A DNA stretch of 64,000 bases from positions 806,001 to 870,000 of the forward strand of contig JAWPGT010000004.1 of NCBI GenBank assembly GCA_034638255.1. Reading direction: 5' to 3'. This document shows positions 34,034 to 45,886 of the stretch, piece after piece (positions within the stretch are counted from its first letter, which is position 1; each line of letters starts with the position of its first letter). The stretch is from Coprinus comatus (lineage: Eukaryota > Basidiomycota > Agaricomycetes > Agaricales > Agaricaceae). Below the pieces are notes generated by a model. That model searched no databases. It was given only the letters and a program-made list of their open reading frames with translations, and was not told where the DNA came from. The translations under genes and the position numbers were made by a program.

Positions 34034-35814
34034 ATGCCTACAGAAGAACTAATAGACAACAAAATCTCTTTGGAACAAGTCCAAAAGGCAGTAGATGCTC
34101 TTCATGCCTACGAATCCAAAAAACAATCCAAGAGAGAAGACACCCAACTCATAACTGGAAAGGAACCTAACATCTGGTTGAACGTCACCGTCAAACAAGT
34201 TGCTCCCAAAAACAAAATAAAACCAGTAAAAATGTGTGTTTTCTTAGTCTTAGTTTTAGTCTTATCTTTTACTTAACGAATATGTTCAACTAATCTATCA
34301 CAAATTAGTCCTATTGCATACCCAATAGTCGATCCCCGCACCACCTCCATCTGTCTAATCACCAAAGACCCTCAAAGGGAATACAAAGACCTTCTCGAAA
34401 CCCAAAACATCAAATTCATCTCTCGCATAGTTGGTATCACCAAACTCAAAGGCAAATTCAAACCTTTTGAAGCAAGAAGACTTCTCCTTAAAGAAAATGG
34501 TCTTTTCCTCGCCGATGATCGTATTACACCTCTTCTTCCAAACTTATTGGGTGCCAAATGGTTTGAAGCAAAAAAGTACGTTATTTCTTCTTTCTGGTTC
34601 TATGGTCAAACGTTTACTCACCTTTTTTTCTTTTTGCCCATTAGGCAACCTATCCCTGTTTGCCTTACAAGAAAAGATTTAAAAGCCGAACTTGAAAGAG
34701 CAATTTCTTCAACGTACATGAACCAAAACAATGGTACCTGCACGTACGTCCTCCTTTCCTTTCCTCGTATCTCCCCCCCTCTCTTCCTACGTATCTACCT
34801 TACCTTAAAAATAACCTTACTAACATCCCAAATAGATCAATCAAAATCGGAACATTAACTCACAAACCCAATCAAATCGTTCAAAACATAACAAAAGCCA
34901 TACCCACAATAATTCAAAACATTCCAGGAGGTTGGGAAAATATTCAAAGTTTTTTTATTAAAACCAATACTAGTGTGAGTTTACCGATTTGGAATTGTAA
35001 TTTGGATATGGGTGAGGGTGGGAGATGGAATGGTTTGAGTAAGCCAAAGCCTAAGACTAAGGGTGTTGATGGTGATGATGATGATGATGAAGATGAAGAA
35101 GGTGAGAAGGAGAAGGAAGAGGGGAAGGGGAAAGAGGGAAAGAAGAGAAGTAGGAAGAGAAAGGTTTCGAAAGTCGAAGTTGATAATACTGAGGTTCAGG
35201 TTCAAATTGATGAGGATGATAAAGATGATGAAGACGAAGAAGTTGAAGAACAACCAAGGAAGAAAATCAAATCTTCTTCAACCCCAACAACCACTTCAGC
35301 AACGAAACCAAAGTCAAAACCAAAACCAAAATCACCAAAAACTGATGAAATTGTCGTCGTAAAATCTACACCCGAACTTCTTAAGGAAAAAGAGAAAAAG
35401 AAAAAAGTTCCGATTTCGATTCCTACTCCTGAATCAATATCTTCCCCTGTACCCGTATCCGCGCCTACCAAAAAATCAACAAAACCAAAAGAGAAAAAAT
35501 CTTCTTCCTCTTCTTCAAATCTTACTAAAAACCTCATCCCTTCCAAAATCAAATCATCTCCTAAAGAACCAAAATTTGATGCCGATGTGGAAGTTGAAAT
35601 CGAAACCGAGGTTGTAGTAAAACCTCCAACCACAAAAACTAAAGTTTCAGTAAAAGGTTTAAGTAAAGAAGAAATGAAGCAAAAGAAAGCTGTTACTTTG
35701 GATTCTACGTTAGATAAGAAGAAGAAGGATAAGATTCTTGTTTCTAATGCTAAGAAAAGTGGTGTTAGGAGTGCGAAGGGGAAGGTTCTTGGTAAGAAGG
35801 CTTTTCAAGGATGA
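34034..35814 (+). CDS. Ribosomal L1-domain ribosome-biogenesis protein (Utp30/Cic1/RSL1D1-like)
   Basis: Four exons (34034-34233, 34309-34575, 34645-34743, 34836-35814) join in frame to 514 residues. The first 300 residues form a ribosomal L1-type fold (NIWLNVTVKQ, KIPIAYPIVDP, CLITKDPQREYKDLLE, LPNLLGAKWFEAKK, TLTHKPNQIVQNI). The remaining 200 are a highly charged Lys/Glu/Asp/Ser/Pro tail with nuclear-localisation-like KKRSRKRK. Yeast Utp30 and Cic1 and human RSL1D1 share this design and act in pre-ribosome assembly in the nucleolus. The two yeast paralogues cannot be told apart with certainty here. The long acidic and lysine-rich tail is typical of nucleolar factors. Confidence 0.88.
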
Positions 35815-36525
35815 ATTTGATTGATTCGAGGTTATTTGTGTAGTTTTTGAGGATGGGGATGTTTTTTTATGTTTTGTTACAATTACAGAGATTTGTGTTT
35901 GCTTTTTTTTTTTTGGTAATGAATGAAATGATGATTAAAGTTGGAAGGTTTTCGTTTATTGTGGTATCCTGTGTGAGCTACAAAACATTGACATCTTTCG
36001 TAGTTCCGTGGTTTAGAATCATCATTAGCAGCTTCGCCAATTTTAGGGATTTTTGCATTGGGAAATGAAATTAGCGTCAAGCGGTTTGAAGAATCAGAAT
36101 TGAAAATTTTGAAATCTGTGTTGATTATGGAACGGGCCTCTGGGACGAGGTCATGAATCACCTTTCTAAGCATCATATACATACTTCAGTAACTCAACGG
36201 GGCATAATTATCAACAGTAATATGGAGATTATCGAAACAGCCTCAAGCTGTCAAACTTGGGTATACGAAGATGTTACTAAATTGCTTGGGGCACCTCATT
36301 AAACATCCTCCGTGGTCCGTGGAGCCAGCGCTCAGCGCTCAGCGGTGTATTCATTATCAGTAAGTAGCTTCGGCTATATCACATATTGGATCAACTGGTA
36401 AGCTAATTCTTTGCTGTTGTTCTGGTCTCTCCTGTCCTATCTCTTTCTCTCGTGGCCCTTGTTCATATCTTCACCCAAAACTACCACTCAGACTTCAGTG
36501 CAGTTCTGTTACTAAACACTCCGTC
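35815..36525. other. Intergenic, no gene seen
   Basis: 3' flank of the L1-domain gene and the leader of the DUF6534-type gene, which becomes CT-rich near 36420-36480. A small tandem duplication (GCGCTCAGCGCTCAGCG) is at about 36328-36345. Confidence 0.45.
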
Positions 36526-37919
36526 ATGTCTGCAACAGGACTTGACAATCTTAGCTTTTTACGGTAATTATTCCCTAGTCTGCACTCTGAACGCACTTAA
36601 TACTCAACTTGCATTAGAACTTCTAGCAATATGCTCAACATAAATGTCAGTGGTTGTCCAGTCAGTCACATTGACTATGACAAACTGTTGTAGTACTCCC
36701 GGTAGCTCGCCAGCTATTGCTTGAATCTTTTTCTTTTTGGAATTTTGACGATTCAAACATGTAGGTTCTCTCTCACTTAGGCTATAGGAGTGAGTTAGTA
36801 ATCAGACCCTGATAGACTTGTATTATATCGCATTTCCTCGTGATACACGATTACAAAAGTGGATGGTGTTGACCGTCTACCTACTCGATACTGCACAAAC
36901 TGCTGTGGCACTCTTTGATTTCTACCTGAATTTATGCACCACAGAAAGTGTCGCTTATGGGCAAAACATTTGGTTTACAGTATACGTTAGTGGTGGTTTA
37001 GGTTGGGTGTCATTTTTTCTCTTTCCTTCAACACTAACGTCCTGATTCAGTTGCTTTTATCGCCCAACTTGTGTATGTGCGTCGAATATGGATGCTTTCA
37101 AAAAACAGGATTATCATCGTTCTTCTTGTATTGGTATGAATATTTATTCAAATCGGGTAGCACATTGTGGTTGTCAGCTAATAGAGAGTTCGTTCAGCTG
37201 GCCCTTGTACAACTTATACTGAGCGTGCTTATTGTAATAGAGCTTAAACAACCATTTCTCTTCGCCCTGCATCTATCCGTATCTTCTTTTATAGTAAGCA
37301 TAATGCTACGAACCCACCTTCCAATCATAAACTAACCCACATCAATATTTTAATGTACAATCGTAAAGCTGTGGGGACCTCCAGGTATTATATGTGATAT
37401 CTTAATTGCCGCATACATGTGCTATTATGTGCGTTACTTCTCTCTCTCTTTTCCTGGTTGGTCCATGTAATAATTGCTGCTCTCAGTTATCAAAGCAGCT
37501 TCGGAAATCCATAGCAATGCCAAAGCGTACAAGTGTCCTAGTCAATAGAATCCGGCGCCTGGTACTCGAAACAGGTCTTTTAACTGGTCAGTTCATTGTC
37601 CTAGTTATTGCATTGACATCTGACAGTCCTACTATTTATAGTGTTGGTGACCTGTGCTTACACAGCTACTTTAGCGTATACTTTAGACTTTTTCATAATT
37701 TCCGGTCTTAATATCGGAAAGATTTACTCGAACTCGTTATTGGTGATGTTGAATAGTCGGTGGACAATAATAGGTGGAAGGCATACTGAGGATGATTTTT
37801 GCGTTTCGTTGTATGCTGAGCCAGATGACACTCCTTCAACTGAAGCGAGGAGTCAGCATAAGGTTTGGAGGTTTCTTGTGTTACCCTCATTTTTACTGCG
37901 AGGACGAAGGGGAGAGTAG
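36526..37919 (+). CDS. DUF6534-type multi-pass membrane protein
   Basis: Several exons between 36818 and 37919 carry the blocks of this basidiomycete family: YYIAFPRDTRLQKWMV; then VAFIAQLVYVRRIWMLSKNR after a 3' splice at about 37050; ANREFVQLALVQ; CDILIAAYMCYYV; LVNRIRRLVLETGLLTG; and IGKIYSNSLLVMLNSR with a hydrophilic tail ending at 37919. Hydrophobic segments alternate with short loops, consistent with about seven membrane spans. The first exon is uncertain: I take the ATG at 36526 because it follows a CT-rich leader, but the link to the YYIAF exon is unresolved. Members are often found in expanded clusters in mushroom genomes. Their function is unknown. It is probably a plasma-membrane or endomembrane protein. 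Confidence 0.75.
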
Positions 37920-38623
37920 ACTGGCCATAGGACAACAATAACTTCGCCACCGTCGTTTACATTCAGTGTATAATTGATGAACAACTTTCGCAAACTATCA
38001 TGTGGGCACAGTGGACGGCGGGTGGCATGAGTTAACTAGAAGAAAAGAAGTGGCCTTGGTGTTGTAAAGGCAAATAGTCTAAGGATACTTATAAGAAATG
38101 ATGAACGGATGCGAAATATTTTGGGATGAAGTTAGAATAGAGGATGTATATTACATTTTAATAGGTACATACATATTCGAGACAACTAATGTTGTAGTCA
38201 TGAATGTCAAATAGTCCGAGTACTTCAAAGTTGAATTCTGTATGGTATTTTTCAAGTCGATCACTCAGAATCCAGATAAAGGATGTTCTCACCAACAAGC
38301 GAAGCAAGGTTCCTCACGGTAGTAGACTTCGTTCCCAGCACGCCGCCCATTATGCTTGCCCCAACCTTGCCTTCTGCCTGCGCTGTGCTCAAGCCTGTGG
38401 TTGTCCGATGTTGGTTAAATGTACGGTGTGTCCATAATTTTAGACCACTTGTTCTGCATCTGATGGGGGTGGTTACGCAGGAGCCGAGGGGCCATTTGCT
38501 GCCGACAGAACCCTCCTCTAGCTTCGCTGAGTCACGACACAAAGCATACAAAGTATAATACATTCATTCATTCAAATTTTACGGCGTCATCCCACGTTCA
38601 AGGGGAGAGAAGAGAGAAAAAAA
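37920..38623. other. Intergenic with a GC-richer island
   Basis: About 38283-38560 is clearly richer in G and C than its surroundings and is open on both strands (about 90-100 codons each). No product is recognisable. It may be an RNA gene or a fragment of a mobile element, but I could not match it to a known RNA. Confidence 0.4.
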
Positions 38624-41577
38624 TCAAACCATATCCGAGCACGTCTTATCAACATCTCTAACCAAAACCTCTTTCAACAACCCATCCTTATCAACCCTAA
38701 CTTCATCCGTTGAAAATTCAACACGAACCGTATACCTTCCTATAACATCTTTCCCATTCCCATTCTCAATCACATCCAATTTTGTCATATTTGTGAATTT
38801 GTGTAGAATACGACCATCCTTTTCCCATGTTATAGTATATGCTTCGTTGTTTGGATTTGTATCGGCATCGGCATTGGTATTGATGCTTGTACTTCCTTGA
38901 ACAATGGATTCACGAAATTGAGCAAGCGGAAGAAGATGAAGTTGGAATGATTTTATCCATTTTCCTTTCCCTCCCCCTTCTACTATCTGGTCTCCGCCCT
39001 CGTTATTCCCATCTACAGACCCATTATCATCCTCAGCGTTGATAATACGAGTACAAGACTCGACGAGATCATCAATAAGATCCACACGTTTGAGTAAAGA
39101 AATCCAAAGTCCTTCAGTACAAACTTTACAAAAACTAGGGGTGGTGACGTCTCTCATTAAACAATCTTGATTTGTCGGTCTGTATGAAGTTTGGTTTTCA
39201 TCCGAATATCTATAAATAGATCGCATAGGAAGAAAGAGATGTTAGAAAATACAATCACCAAAGAAAATTAAATAGAAATGAAACTTTACGTTGGGAATAA
39301 ACTGTAAAATCCGCGCTCCATAATAAACCTTTATCGCAAAAAAAAAAAGAGAACGTCAATTTCCGCCTTTGACATATAATAAAGAGTTGCAAAAAAAATG
39401 ACATACTCATCCTCATCACCAAACTCCAAAACCTCCGCACTTCCAAGCATACCAACACCCTCTCTCTCTTTATTAATCAACACAAACCTCAACTCATGTA
39501 ATCCACCTTTCAATCCTACATTTCTCGGAATATCATAAAGCCATCTATCCAAACCAAGATTCTCCCTAACTATCCAACCCAAATCCTCGTCATCAAGTTC
39601 CACTCTTAAATCAGATGATTCAGGTATACCAGATATCGAGAATTTTATAAGATGTCGTGAGAAAGTACCAGAAGAAATGAATTGAATTGTAAATGGCAAA
39701 GAGGTATTTAGTAAAACCCATGGGTAGATTTGGATTGGCATTACGGAGCGTTCGACTCGAGGTCCACCAATGTTGGGTTTACGGATAACGGAATTTACGC
39801 CAAGTGGAGTTAAAAGTTCTGTATCACCGTTGGCGTTGACATTATCTTGTACGTGCGCCCGTTGAGTCCGAGCCTGAGTCCGAGCTAGGATCTCGAGATT
39901 GGATTCGAGATTTTCAACTTTTCTAAGATCCACATCTTCATTCATATCCTCCGACTGCAAATCACCGTTCCGTAGATCAATTTCAAATGAGCGCGAGTGT
40001 GAATGAGAATGAAAATCCGAAGGTTGATTAGATAACCAATGCGCCCAAGGAACAGGTTCCGAAAGATTATGTGCAGCATTCACTCCGAAATAGGCGAACC
40101 CTCCGTCGTACTCTTCGCCTACATCAATTATAGAATGTCCAAGTTCATGTCGTAAAACAAGTGGTCCGTTTAGGATCGAAGCTGTAACCACGCTATCAGA
40201 AATGTTAACAAAACAAGGGTCGTTGGTAGTAGTCAGTGTTATGAACATTGAACAATGTGGGTTGTACTGACGTAAATTCACCGCCCAGACCTTAGAGAGA
40301 GTGTTTCATAGTATTACATGTGAATATGAATGCTAATCATGTTAGAATAAAGAAACATACCTCCATATAATGGGTCATTCCCTGAATACACAGAAACACG
40401 CCGTTAATGCTGTGCGTATGTCCGAAATGAATTAAACACAAAACAGATAATATACTCACCTAATAAAATCGGGTAATCGCATTGATCGCCCATCGAGTCA
40501 CAAGCTGCATGGGCTACTTCGGGTTTATCATAATTCACACCCCGAAGTTCAAGTCCATCTCTGTACAGCCCATATACCGTACTGTATGAAATCAATTGTA
40601 CAACGAATGAGTCGGAATGAGTCAAGTTGATTTTTACATTGCCCAGTATAGCAGACAAAGATGAAATAATGACGTCAGAATTTGACTTACTTCTTGGGTT
40701 TACCGCCAACACCGACACCACTCTGATGTGATTTCAATATCCAATAATACAGAGTTGAGAAAGTGGATGTGTAAGCCTGAGAGTAAGCTTTGTCAAAAGA
40801 AATGATGAATCACCTCTACACTTGGAGTATATGCACCCCAAAAATTCAAAAGTGGTTGTACCGTGAAAAATGTTTGATTTTGAGATACGTCATCCGCAAG
40901 TCGTTTTGCGTCAGCGAAGAATTTGTCAGATTCCTCAGCGGTATCTATCAAGAAGTTTCATTAGTTATTATATTTCAATTCGGATCGATGATCGGGATTT
41001 CTTGAAGTGAGGAAAATCCGAAATCCCAAAGGCTATGAAAGAAGAGACAACCACGGAGTACGAATATATAACATACATCCATCAGAGAAGAATACAAGAT
41101 CGACTCTGTTTTCCGAAGGACCTGAAACTCGGAGTGGCTTGATTTCCAGAGAAGGACTTGGAACCTAAAAAAGAAACATATTCACTTCAGTTTTTTTTTT
41201 CTACTTTTGGATTATCAACTCGAGTCCTCTTGGAGAGGTTTCGAATCGACGGAGTTTCGCAAAACACGAACAGATGCACGTTGTAGTTGTACAGGTACAA
41301 TATGGTTATAGTCCCCGGATTGATGAGGACCTCCAAGGTTACATACTCCATTGAATGCTTGTTTATTGGCGCTATCGTTGATCATTGGTTCTTGGATTTT
41401 AAATCTCCTTTCATCGTTGACATGTCCGAGGGGTACTGGAGCTACAAGCCCCATAAAATAAGAGTAATAGAGTTTGTATGTTCATAAACCCCATCAAGAA
41501 AGCAACGTGTTGCCGAACATACCGGATGCCAATGCGTTGATCCCTAAGAGCAGGATGATAGAAAGTCCTATCATCAT
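38624..41577 (-). CDS. Secreted M64 (IgA peptidase-type) zinc metallopeptidase
   Basis: A multi-exon gene. Exon 1 (41577-41523) encodes a signal peptide of about 19 residues (MMIGLSIILLLG...ALAS), spliced to APVPLGHV. The catalytic part begins with VDLVFFSDGYTAEESDKF, split by an intron whose phase restores GY-TAEE, then FWGAYTPSVE. A CDSMGDQCDYPILLG segment follows. The zinc site is HELGHSIIDVGEEYDGG: HExxH plus a downstream acidic residue. Further exons (40281-39400 region and 39226-38624) form a C-terminal domain with CTEGLW and a beta-rich tail. M64 peptidases are known from bacteria and fungi. Secretion suggests extracellular protein breakdown. At least eight exons are needed, and the exact junction near 41250 is uncertain. 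Confidence 0.82.
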
Positions 41578-42913
41578 CACTTGTCTCGAGTGTCTCAGAA
41601 CAAACGGTTTGGTACTTGGTTTGTCACGAAGGACAAGCGATGGTGGCGGTCAACTGTTGAGAATGTAGCTCATGTGAAGCTCAAGCGACCCAGGTTCTGG
41701 TGAGAAACTGACATTGTGGTTGGATAGGACCCCGGGAGTTGTAAGATTTGATGGCACTTAAAATAGACCATTTGAAACTCTGACTTGTAGTACCTGCCCC
41801 CTTCAATGTTACAATAGGCTTATTATGAGTTAAAGGATGGGTCGTAACATAATAAATAGTTGACACAGTATTCTCATTTCGCAACAACTTGAACATTGTA
41901 TAATAGTGATCTAATCTTTTGCATCAGAGTTCTCATTTCTCACCAACTTCTCACCTCGTGCAGTATTCACCACATGACAATTCGAAGACATGCAAGGGAA
42001 CAAATAACCATTGGCTTCCGATTGTCTTGAATAAAAACACAACAAGTTGGACTCTCAGACAGATTCACAGCAGGCCGAGGATAATACTTATTCTTCTTCT
42101 GTGTTTCATGATGTATATCTGAACGACATTGAACACCAGAAACAATAACAATCCTATTCTTTTTTTTTTTCACTAGCTTATGATTCACCGTAAATCATAT
42201 AAATTTCACTTACCATAAAACAACAGTACAATGACCGTAATATGTATTTCAAAATAGAATAAACCCTGAACGAGGATCTCCCAAATTCCAATTGTCCCTT
42301 TCCCCACTCAAACAAAAAAGAGCCACAGCACTCAGGCATCAGAGTCAACTACAATAATTCTAATTTCTAACCAGTAACGGGCTTTCAATAGTAAAACAAT
42401 AAGAATTTACCGTTTCTATTATACCATTTCCAACGCATCACTCGACGGTATAGTCGATAAATTAATTCAATTGATCCTCCGAGAATCCCAAAATGGCGTC
42501 TAAAATTTCTTCGGTTACTCAGAACTTCACACTTCCGGTTGTATACCGATATTTTAAATGCTGATTCTCAGTTGTGCTGCTAGCAAAACTCAAAAAGGTA
42601 CACAAAACAATATATATATATTCACTCCAATACCCTACCCTACCTACAATGATAAATAGAAAAGAAAAAAAGCAAGTACGCTACGAATACGGAAACAAGG
42701 GATAGAAGATTGAGACCTAAGGCCAAAACCGTTAATAATACTTTAAAAATACACAAGAGAGTTTTCGATACCATAGATGAATCGATGATAAATTTACACA
42801 ATACTTAATTCCAATTCCAATTCCAATTCAATTCAACATTTGACGAATGACCACAATCCCACCCACTCCAAACACATACACCTCCAAAAAAAAATGAAAA
42901 AGTAGGCTTTCTT
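41578..42913. other. Intergenic, no gene recognised
   Basis: Promoter of the M64 peptidase and 3' flank of the lipase. Short minus-strand frames (41896-41681 and 42188-41967) lack family features. A (ATTCCA)n-like run occurs at about 42807-42830. Confidence 0.45.
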
Positions 42914-45478
42914 TCACAACCCTTCATCATACATCTTTCTCGAAAGAGCAACATAAAACCTTTCCAAATCTTCTTTCCTTTCCAACTCATTAATCTTCCT
43001 CTCCTTTTCTTTTTCTTTTTCCTTATCCTTCCCATTCTGCCTCACCCTATCCTTCTCAAATCTCCCATTCTCATTCCCCCTCCTCAATTCATACTCATTC
43101 ATCATTTCATTAGCAGCTTCAACAACTCTTTTCGGTGCTTTTATAGGTTCATTTAAAGCATCACTATATGAAGTTCTCGTTGACCATGATGTTGATGTTG
43201 AGGTTGTTGAATTTGAGGTAGAAGAGGAAGAAGAAGAGGAGGAAGATTTAGTATGAAATGGTGTTTGATCAATAAGCCAATCAAAAACCATCGATAATCT
43301 ATCCGTAGAAGCTTTAATTACCGCTTCATCTTCTACTCTTTCCCTTTCCTTCTCTTGTCTCTTCGTTTCTAAATTCGAATGCGATTGTGATTGTGATTGG
43401 GACTGTGACTGTGTAGATGATGATAAGGTAGAAGAAGCATTAATAATCTTCTCCTTCGCATCCCTTTCCATCTTTTCTTCAGTCCTCCAAACACTAACAA
43501 ACCTACTCCAATCCAATAAACTCCAAGAATCAGTTGAAGGTAATGCTGATACAAGATTAAGAGATGGTAATTCAAGTTCAATCCCTCTCGCTCCTCTTAT
43601 TTCCCAATCTACAAAAAAAAAAAACACAAATATGTCAATATCCAGATTTGAACAACCAAAGAGAAAAAAGAAAGAAAAAAGAAACTCACGGTCACAACCT
43701 TCCAAAATCCCCATAAACTCTCCCCATTTCGCACTTTGAACTGTAACAAGTCCATCATTACCCCATTCCCTTTCTTGAGCCCACAACGGTAATCCCAAAC
43801 CCTCCTTATCCTTCCCATCCATCTCACTCTCACCGGCACTCATAAGACTGGAAGTGGAATCAACATTACTTCCATTCCTATTCTTCTCCCAATCTTCTTT
43901 AAGTTTCAACCTTTCATTCATTTCCGATTCATCCAAAACCATTTTTGGTAACCATAAAGGATGCCAAATACTCATACTAGGTAGCCGAGAAGCAACACTG
44001 AAATATTTGACTTTAGGATCATTGGGTGTGGTTGGATTGAATACATTATTAAGATATGTTGATGTGAGATTTGAATATGCTGGTGAATCGACAATTGAGA
44101 GAAGTAGTGTTGTAAATGAACTTGGAAGTGAAGAAAGAGATAATGATAGTGATGATGTTGAGGACGAAGATGTAGATTTGTCAATTTGTTCAGAAGAAAG
44201 TGATTCAGGTGGAAGATTGTGTTTCAATGCATAAGCAAGTTCACGTTCTTGTTGTCTTAGTTTACCGATACCAATATTATCCTTTCATAAAAATCAGCAA
44301 ATTGTTACAGGAAAATCATAGGAAATATAGCTGTAAAACATACCACACACCAATCCATAAACGGACTACCTCTATGAGGCGTGCTAACCGTTGTAAGCGA
44401 AAGGGGAGTATATTCCGTCGGTTTGACATGTGTAATTAGATGCCGGGAGTCTAGACCTCCCATAGAATGTGCAAGGAGATTGAGGCCTCGACCTCTGGCC
44501 TTCATTTGTAACTGTTCATCTAGACGTAGAGCCCTAGATGCAATAGAACCAGTTCTAGTGGCGAGTTGAAATTATTCCTCCGTAAAAAAAAAATGGACAA
44601 TAATATATCAAATGAACGCACCCTGGAACCGATGTTACAATCACTTCAGCCCCAACTTTATCCCGAAGAATGTTGAGTACATGGTGCCAGTATTGCTTTC
44701 GCATGCTGGGGAAGGAAGCAGGTCCACGTGTGTCAAATCCATAAAGTCCTACATATGGACGTTAACCGATTTCTTGGACTGTTGACCATGAATCAAACTT
44801 ACCATGACAGAGTACAATAGGAAAACGTGGCTTTCGCAACGGATCATAGAGAGCAGGACTGGTCAGAAGTTGGTGTATAATATCAGGTGGAAGCTGTGCA
44901 AGTTTCTGCTGTTGAGACGGTAATAGTTTAAACGGATCTTCTTCCCGCTTCTTCTCGCTTGGACGTCTGGGCGCTGGTGGCGGTGGGTCGTCCTGGGGGT
45001 CAAGAGGGTTGGGGTTTAGATTGAGAGTGAGCATAGAAGGCCATGTGAAGCCATGTCCTAGCCATGGTATTTGAAGTGCATCAGCTATAATATGGTTAGA
45101 ACGTGTCCTGATATGAAATTCATGTGCCTTACATTTTAATAGTCCTTGATACATCTCACCACGAGCATCCCGAGACATAGACATCCACTTGTCCCTGATG
45201 AGACGCCTTGCTTGTTTCCATTCGCTCTTGGACGGCCACAATGGCCAGTCAACCGCTTTGATAGTGTCCCATGCCAAATCTTTGGGGTGCTGGTCTATGA
45301 CATCCTTACTATGATCCTGTAACTGAAGCTCTGCGCGCTTCTTCCTGTAGAGAAGGTAGTGGTGTGAGATAGAAAAGCCGCCGACGACGTTCGCAATGGA
45401 TCTGAGGAGGACTACGACATGAGCAGGGACATAGATGTTGTTCATGGTTTGTGGGGAAGGTCCATAATTCACGTTCAT
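42914..45478 (-). CDS. Triacylglycerol lipase, Tgl2-like
   Basis: Exons run from an ATG at 45478 (or 45445) to 42914. The N-terminal part has a hydrophobic segment (VVVLLRSIANVVGGF). The core has the oxyanion motif PIVLCHG-LYGFD (split by an intron), TSVPG, the nucleophile elbow LLAHSMGG, and HLITHVKP and STPHRGSPFMDW, which match the bacterial-type lipase family to which yeast mitochondrial Tgl2 belongs. Low-complexity Ser and Glu/Lys inserts lie in the C-terminal half; an intron near 43610-43690 interrupts it. Tgl2 hydrolyses tri- and diacylglycerol. Mitochondrial location is inferred from the yeast homologue, not from a clear presequence here. A 48-nt segment (GTAAGG...CTAAC...ATAG, about 45138-45091) is probably an intron although it keeps the frame open. 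Confidence 0.83.
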
Positions 45479-45886
45479 GCCATCATTAAATTCGGAAGGT
45501 ATGGGGCAGATGTGGTCCCGTGATTTGATGGAACCACGTGGTCGGTCTAATTTTGGTCCAATTCCCGGCCAATTCCTGTCCAATTGGATGTCTTCTTCTC
45601 GACAATTCATCGAACATGTGTACCCCACGCTTTACGCTTTGACGCCCACCTGTTCTGAGATTATGCTTGCTGTTGCTGACCCTGTACACAATTGGGTCAA
45701 AACAACCTATCCCCTATACAAAAAACACTGTTACTTCTATTCTTGGACAATTAATTGACCATGAGCTTTGATGGACCAGCCTCGTTGTCACAACCTGAAT
45801 GTTTGTTCTTTACAAAGGTGTTAAAAGCCAATGGCCTCAGATAACCTATCCCACCAACCCCACTCGATCTCTCCGTCCGTACAACG
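45479..45886. promoter_or_regulatory. Divergent promoter region of the lipase and the unknown intronless gene
   Basis: About 400 bp between divergent ATGs. The minus-strand frame extends upstream of the chosen lipase start to an ATG at 45628, so a longer N-terminus is possible. Confidence 0.4.

Noticed and set aside
35202..35633. 143-codon minus-strand ORF opposite the L1-domain protein tail
   Set aside because: Mirror of the Lys/Ser/Pro-rich tail; no independent evidence.
38283..38560. SRP RNA, RNase P RNA or U-snRNA gene
   Set aside because: Checked by eye for the conserved motifs of these RNAs; only scattered partial matches, not enough to call.
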